NCBI RefSeq assembly: GCF_044239695.1
Contig: NZ_JBIIAW010000022.1
Coordinates: 1-33,745, forward strand
DNA: 33,745 nucleotides
Source: Pseudolysinimonas_A sp044239695
GTDB taxonomy: Bacteria; Actinomycetota; Actinomycetes; Actinomycetales; Microbacteriaceae
Direction of reading: 5' to 3'
This document shows, piece by piece, positions 30,633-33,745 of the stretch. The position numbers and the translations under genes were made by a program. The notes beneath the pieces were generated by a model, which searched no databases, was not told the origin of the DNA, and worked only from the letters and a program-made list of their open reading frames with translations. Position 1 is the first letter of the stretch, and the number at the start of each line of letters is the position of its first letter.

Positions 30633-30638
30633 TAGCCT
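30633..30638 (+). promoter_or_regulatory. Leaderless -10 box of the acyl-CoA dehydrogenase gene
   Basis: TAGCCT lies 7 nt before the GTG at 30646. Confidence 0.45.
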
Positions 30639-30645
30639 TGAGCTC

Positions 30646-31746
30646 GTGCCCCTGACCCCGGAACTGCTCGCCACGATCCGGTCGCGCGCGGCCGGGTACG
30701 ACCGCGAGAACCGGTTCTTCACCGAGGACCTCGACGACCTCCGCGCGGCCGGCTACCTCGCCCCGCGCTCGCTGCGGGAGACGGCCCGCGACCAGCGGCT
30801 GCTCGCGGCGCACGCCCCGGCCACGGCTCTCGGCATCAACATGCACCTCGTCTGGGTCGGCGTCGCGCGGGTGCTCGCCGATCGCGGCGACCACACGCTC
30901 GACTGGGTGCTCGAGGATGCGCGGCGGGGCGAGGTGTTCGCGTTCGGCAACAGCGAGCCCGGCAACGACCTCGTGCTCTGGGACTCGCTCACGACAGTCG
31001 AAACCGTCCACGAGGGTTTCGCCTTTACGGGGACGAAGATCTTCACCTCCCTGGCCCCGGCGTGGACGCGTCTCGGGGTGTTCGGGAAGCTCGACGGCGA
31101 CGAACCACGACTCGTGCACGGGTTCCTGACCCGCGAATCGGGCGGCGTCACGACGCTCGACGACTGGGACACCCTCGGGATGCGCGCCACCCAGAGTCAC
31201 ACGACGAAGCTCGACCGAGCGGTCGTCGAGACCGCTCGCATCAGCAGGTTCCTCCCGGTCGGCCCGAACGCCGACCCGTTCGTCTTCGCGATCTTCACCA
31301 ACTTCCTGCTGCTCATCGGCTCGGTGTACGCCGGCATCGCCGACCGCGCGCTCGAACTGGCGGTCGAGGCGGCGCAGACGCGCACGTCGCTGAAGACCGG
31401 CACGACCTACGACCAGGACCCCGACATCCGCTGGCGCCTCGCCGACGCCGCGCTCGCACTCGACGCGCTGCGTCCCGACCTCGAGACCCTGGCGAGCGAT
31501 GTCGACACCCTCGCCGACCACGGCGGCGACTGGTTCCGGCTGCTGACCGGCGCGAAGCACCGCGCCACCGAGACCGCGCGGCACGTCGTCGACCAGGCGA
31601 TGCGCGTCGCGGGCGGCGGCGGGTACCGATCCTCGAGCGAACTCGCCCGGCTGCAGCGCGACGTGCTCGCCGGCATCTACCACCCGTCCGACACCGAGTC
31701 GGTGCACGGCACCGTCGCGACGAACCTGCTGGGACCGCTGCGGTGA
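30646..31746 (+). CDS. Acyl-CoA dehydrogenase family protein
   Basis: A 366-residue flavoprotein of the acyl-CoA dehydrogenase fold: an N-terminal helical domain (LRAAGYLAPRSLRE; residues 1-105), the beta-domain (FGNSEPGNDLVLWDSLTTVE, FAFTGTKIFTSLAPAWTRLGV, then TLDDWDTLGMRATQSH, where the last motif is conserved for FAD binding) and the C-terminal helical bundle ending in VAGGGGYRSSSELARLQRDV. The C terminus reads YHPSDTESVHGTVA in the place where typical dehydrogenases have the YxGTxEI segment with catalytic Glu, so the substrate or chemistry may differ from fatty-acyl-CoA oxidation. First gene of a likely operon with an FAH-family gene 13 nt downstream. Confidence 0.85.
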   Translation: MPLTPELLATIRSRAAGYDRENRFFTEDLDDLRAAGYLAPRSLRETARDQRLLAAHAPATALGINMHLVWVGVARVLADRGDHTLDWVLEDARRGEVFAFGNSEPGNDLVLWDSLTTVETVHEGFAFTGTKIFTSLAPAWTRLGVFGKLDGDEPRLVHGFLTRESGGVTTLDDWDTLGMRATQSHTTKLDRAVVETARISRFLPVGPNADPFVFAIFTNFLLLIGSVYAGIADRALELAVEAAQTRTSLKTGTTYDQDPDIRWRLADAALALDALRPDLETLASDVDTLADHGGDWFRLLTGAKHRATETARHVVDQAMRVAGGGGYRSSSELARLQRDVLAGIYHPSDTESVHGTVATNLLGPLR

Positions 31747-31759
31747 TGAGAAGAGAGCC

Positions 31760-32596
31760 ATGAGACTCGCCACCCTCCGTCGCGACGGCGACACCGTCGC
31801 GGTACGCATGGATGCCGACGGCGCCGTCGAGATCCCGGGCTTCGCCGATGTCGGCGCCCTGCTCGCCGACCCCGACTGGCGGTCGATCGCCGAGAACGCC
31901 GCGGGACGGGTGCTGCTCGCCGCCGACATCCCGAGCGACGCCTGGGCACCGGTCGTGCCCGCGCCGCGCAAGATCGTCTGCGTCGGCGTGAACTACCGCG
32001 CGCACATCCAGGAGATGGGGCGCGAGGAGCCGGACTACCCGACGATGTTCACGAAGTACCCGGAGGCGCTCGTCGGCGCGGGCGACGCGATCATCGTGCC
32101 GCCGTACGCCGCCGACTTCGTCGACTGGGAGGCCGAACTGGCGGTCGTCATCGGCACCCGGGTGCGCCGGGCGTCGGAGGACGAGGCGCGCGCCGCGATC
32201 GCCGGCTACACCGTGCTCAACGACGTGAGCATGCGCGACTGGCAGAACCGCACCCTGCAGTGGCTGCCCGGCAAGAGCTTCGAGGCCACCACGCCGATCG
32301 GCCCGGTGCTGGCGACGGTCGACGAGGTGCCGGCATCCGCTCGCATCACGACCGAGGTCGACGGCGAGCTGCTGCAGGACGGCCGCATCGACGACCTCGT
32401 CTTCGGCCCGGCCGCGATCGTCGCCTACATCTCGCAGATCTTCCCGCTCGCCCCGGGCGACATCGTGGCCACCGGCACCCCCGGCGGTGTCGGCCACGCG
32501 CGGACGCCCCCGCGCTACCTCGCCGACGGGGCGGAGGTCGTGACGACGATCGAGGGCATCGGGTCGCTGCGCAACCGCGTCGTCGTGAGCGCCTGA
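31760..32596 (+). CDS. Fumarylacetoacetate hydrolase (FAH) family protein
   Basis: A 278-residue protein with N-terminal cap (residues 1-65) and FAH catalytic domain: KIVCVGVNYRAHIQEMG opens the domain, then FTKYPEALVGAGDAIIVPP, the metal ligands in DWEAELAVVIG (Glu-x-Glu) and Asp in VLNDVSMRDWQ, followed by GKSFEATTPIGPVL and PGDIVATGTPGGVG. Members are divalent-metal hydrolases or decarboxylases acting on C-C bonds of aromatic-degradation and related oxo-acid intermediates; the substrate here is unknown. It starts 13 nt after the acyl-CoA dehydrogenase stop, with AGAAGAGAG as a weak ribosome binding site, so both are probably co-transcribed and may act in one catabolic route. Confidence 0.9.
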   Translation: MRLATLRRDGDTVAVRMDADGAVEIPGFADVGALLADPDWRSIAENAAGRVLLAADIPSDAWAPVVPAPRKIVCVGVNYRAHIQEMGREEPDYPTMFTKYPEALVGAGDAIIVPPYAADFVDWEAELAVVIGTRVRRASEDEARAAIAGYTVLNDVSMRDWQNRTLQWLPGKSFEATTPIGPVLATVDEVPASARITTEVDGELLQDGRIDDLVFGPAAIVAYISQIFPLAPGDIVATGTPGGVGHARTPPRYLADGAEVVTTIEGIGSLRNRVVVSA

Positions 32597-32627
32597 GTCC
32601 CGTCGGATCCTCCGTCGGCTGGCCGGG

Positions 32628-32633
32628 TAGCGT
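32628..32633 (+). promoter_or_regulatory. Leaderless -10 box of the serine hydrolase gene
   Basis: TAGCGT lies 6 nt before the GTG at 32640. It would give this gene its own transcript although it lies only 43 nt after the FAH gene. Confidence 0.5.
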
Positions 32634-32639
32634 GACAGC

Positions 32640-33745
32640 GTGAGTTCCGACATCCTGCCCTCCTCATCCCCGAGCGCCGCCGGCGTCGACGCCCGCGGCA
32701 TCCTGCGCTTCCTGGATGCGGTGGAGGCCGACCCCGAGATCCGCCCGCACTCCCTGATCGTGCTGCGCGACGGGGCACGGATCGCCGAGGGCAGCTGGGC
32801 GCCGTTCGCCGCCGACCGCGTTCAGTTGATGTACTCGATCAGCAAGAGCTTCACGACGACGGCCGCGGGCCTGGCGCGTGCGGAGGGTCTGCTCGACCTC
32901 GACGCGACCGTGCTGTCGTACTTCCCCGAGCTCGACGCCGACATCACCGACCCCCGGAGCCGGGCGATGAAGGTGCGCCACCTCGCGTCGATGTCGAGCG
33001 GCCACGCGGCCGACACCATCACGGTCGCCCAGGAGCGGGACCCGCTCGACGTCGTGCGCGGCTTCCTGCTGACGCCCCCCGACGCCGACCCGGGCACGCT
33101 GTTCGCCTACAACCAGCCCTGCACCTACACGCTCGCCGCGATCGTGCAGCGGCTCACCGGGCAGACCCTGGTGGAGTATCTGCGGCCGCGCCTCTTCGAG
33201 CCGCTCGGCATCGACGAGGCGTTCTGGGTCGAACTCCCGGCCGGCCGCAACCTCGGCTTCAGCGGGCTGCACGTCACGATCGAGGCGGTGGCCCGGCTGG
33301 GCGAGCTGTACCGCCGCGGCGGGATGTGGGGCGAGCGCCGGATCCTCGACGAGGAGTGGGTGTCGCTCGCGACGCGGCGCCACGTCGACACCCATCCGGT
33401 GGGTGCACCGGACTGGGAGCAGGGCTACGGCTTCCAGTTCTGGATCGCGCGGCACGGCTACCGCGGCGACGGGGCGTACGGGCAGTTCTGCGTCGTCGTC
33501 CCCGAGAGCGGACTCGTCGTCGCCTTCACCTCCGAGACCGAACCGATGCAGCACGTGCTCGACGCCCTCTGGACCCACCTCCTCCCCGCGATCGACGCCC
33601 CCGCCGACCCGGCCGACGACGCGCTGCTGCTCGCCCGGCTCGCCGACCTGTCGATCACGCCCCTCGCCGTGGCGCCCGGGCCGGAGTCGCCGGGTGACTG
33701 GAACGACCGCGTCTTCGCGGAGGACCCGGCGTCGCGCAGCAGCTC
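32640..33745 (+). CDS. Beta-lactamase family serine hydrolase (class C type), 3' end outside the window
   Basis: The reading frame is open to the end of the window (368 codons). The SxxK motif is SISK (Ser66, Lys69) after QLMY, the Tyr motif is AYNQPCTYTLAAIVQRLTG (about residue 158) and HGYRGDGAYGQFCVVVP near residue 277 replaces the third motif, all typical of the beta-lactamase/esterase EstB-like family. No signal peptide is visible, so a cytoplasmic esterase or amidase is more likely than a beta-lactamase. LLDLDATVLSYFPEL and HLASMSSGH are also family features. The GTG start is fixed by the TAGCGT box 6 nt upstream. Start partially independent of the preceding acyl-CoA dehydrogenase / FAH pair. 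Confidence 0.9.
   Translation, partial: MSSDILPSSSPSAAGVDARGILRFLDAVEADPEIRPHSLIVLRDGARIAEGSWAPFAADRVQLMYSISKSFTTTAAGLARAEGLLDLDATVLSYFPELDADITDPRSRAMKVRHLASMSSGHAADTITVAQERDPLDVVRGFLLTPPDADPGTLFAYNQPCTYTLAAIVQRLTGQTLVEYLRPRLFEPLGIDEAFWVELPAGRNLGFSGLHVTIEAVARLGELYRRGGMWGERRILDEEWVSLATRRHVDTHPVGAPDWEQGYGFQFWIARHGYRGDGAYGQFCVVVPESGLVVAFTSETEPMQHVLDALWTHLLPAIDAPADPADDALLLARLADLSITPLAVAPGPESPGDWNDRVFAEDPASRSS

Overview
This is a high-GC chromosomal window with dense, short-spaced genes and GTG/ATG starts. Many genes have a TAnnnT -10 box only 5-8 nt before the start codon, which implies leaderless mRNAs. NucS mismatch endonuclease, a DUF3618/holin-like/YtxH trio, an LAxTG (sortase E type) surface protein and a PutA-like protein all point to an actinobacterium, most likely a Microbacteriaceae member (genus not determinable by eye). 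No rRNA, tRNA, CRISPR array, transposase or phage module was seen.

Layout. 1-1637: end of a type III polyketide synthase, an ICMT-like methyltransferase and a flavin oxidoreductase, together resembling a phenolic-lipid (srsABC/bpsAB-like) operon. 1733-5636 (minus strand): MFS transporter, nucS, a lower-GC Fic protein and a HAD phosphatase. The MFS gene is divergent from a LacI-family regulator (5730-6794) across two abutting 14-bp operator-like palindromes. 6799-6898: long inverted repeat. 6925-9794: M13 metallopeptidase and a class A beta-lactamase-like protein without a signal peptide. 9802-14002: hairpins and a structured leader before a 1321-residue repeat-rich surface protein ending in LAFTG plus a membrane anchor. 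14127-15099: envelope-associated trio YtxH / holin-like / DUF3618. 15155-17531: hemD, a 4-copy tandem repeat, DUF1304 and pfkA. 17663-18715: three related small two-helix membrane proteins from tandem duplication. 18755-20282: AlkA-like glycosylase and a hotdog thioesterase. 20378-22437 (minus): FAD oxidoreductase and MarR regulator, divergent from a 1132-residue PutA homologue (22472-25870). 25867-27155 (minus): membrane protein and YtrA-type GntR regulator. 27232-29847: Lrp regulator divergent from an arginine dihydrolase/DDAH-family gene and ornithine aminotransferase. 29848 to end: lipoprotein, acyl-CoA dehydrogenase, FAH-family hydrolase and the start of a beta-lactamase-family serine hydrolase. 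No gene-free stretch exceeds 300 bases.

The two most unusual signals are these. (1) The PutA homologue keeps the PutA scaffold over its full length but has lost essentially all ALDH catalytic motifs (PWNFP Asn, GxT, catalytic Glu, catalytic Cys, ExFG, PFGG) and several proline dehydrogenase motif residues, so it looks like an intact pseudoenzyme. (2) A small palindromic repeat family (flanks GGGTTGAGTGCC and GGTGTATCGAAACC around a stem whose sequence varies while pairing is kept) sits in exactly the three convergent gene junctions 1637/1733, 15910/16070 and 20282/20378. At two of them it supplies the TGA stop codon of the neighbouring gene; at the third its last copy directly abuts the stop.

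Functional links: the amidinohydrolase-family enzyme and RocD form an arginine/ornithine to glutamate-semialdehyde route under a probable Lrp switch. The final oxidation to glutamate would need a P5C dehydrogenase, which the neighbouring PutA homologue probably cannot provide.
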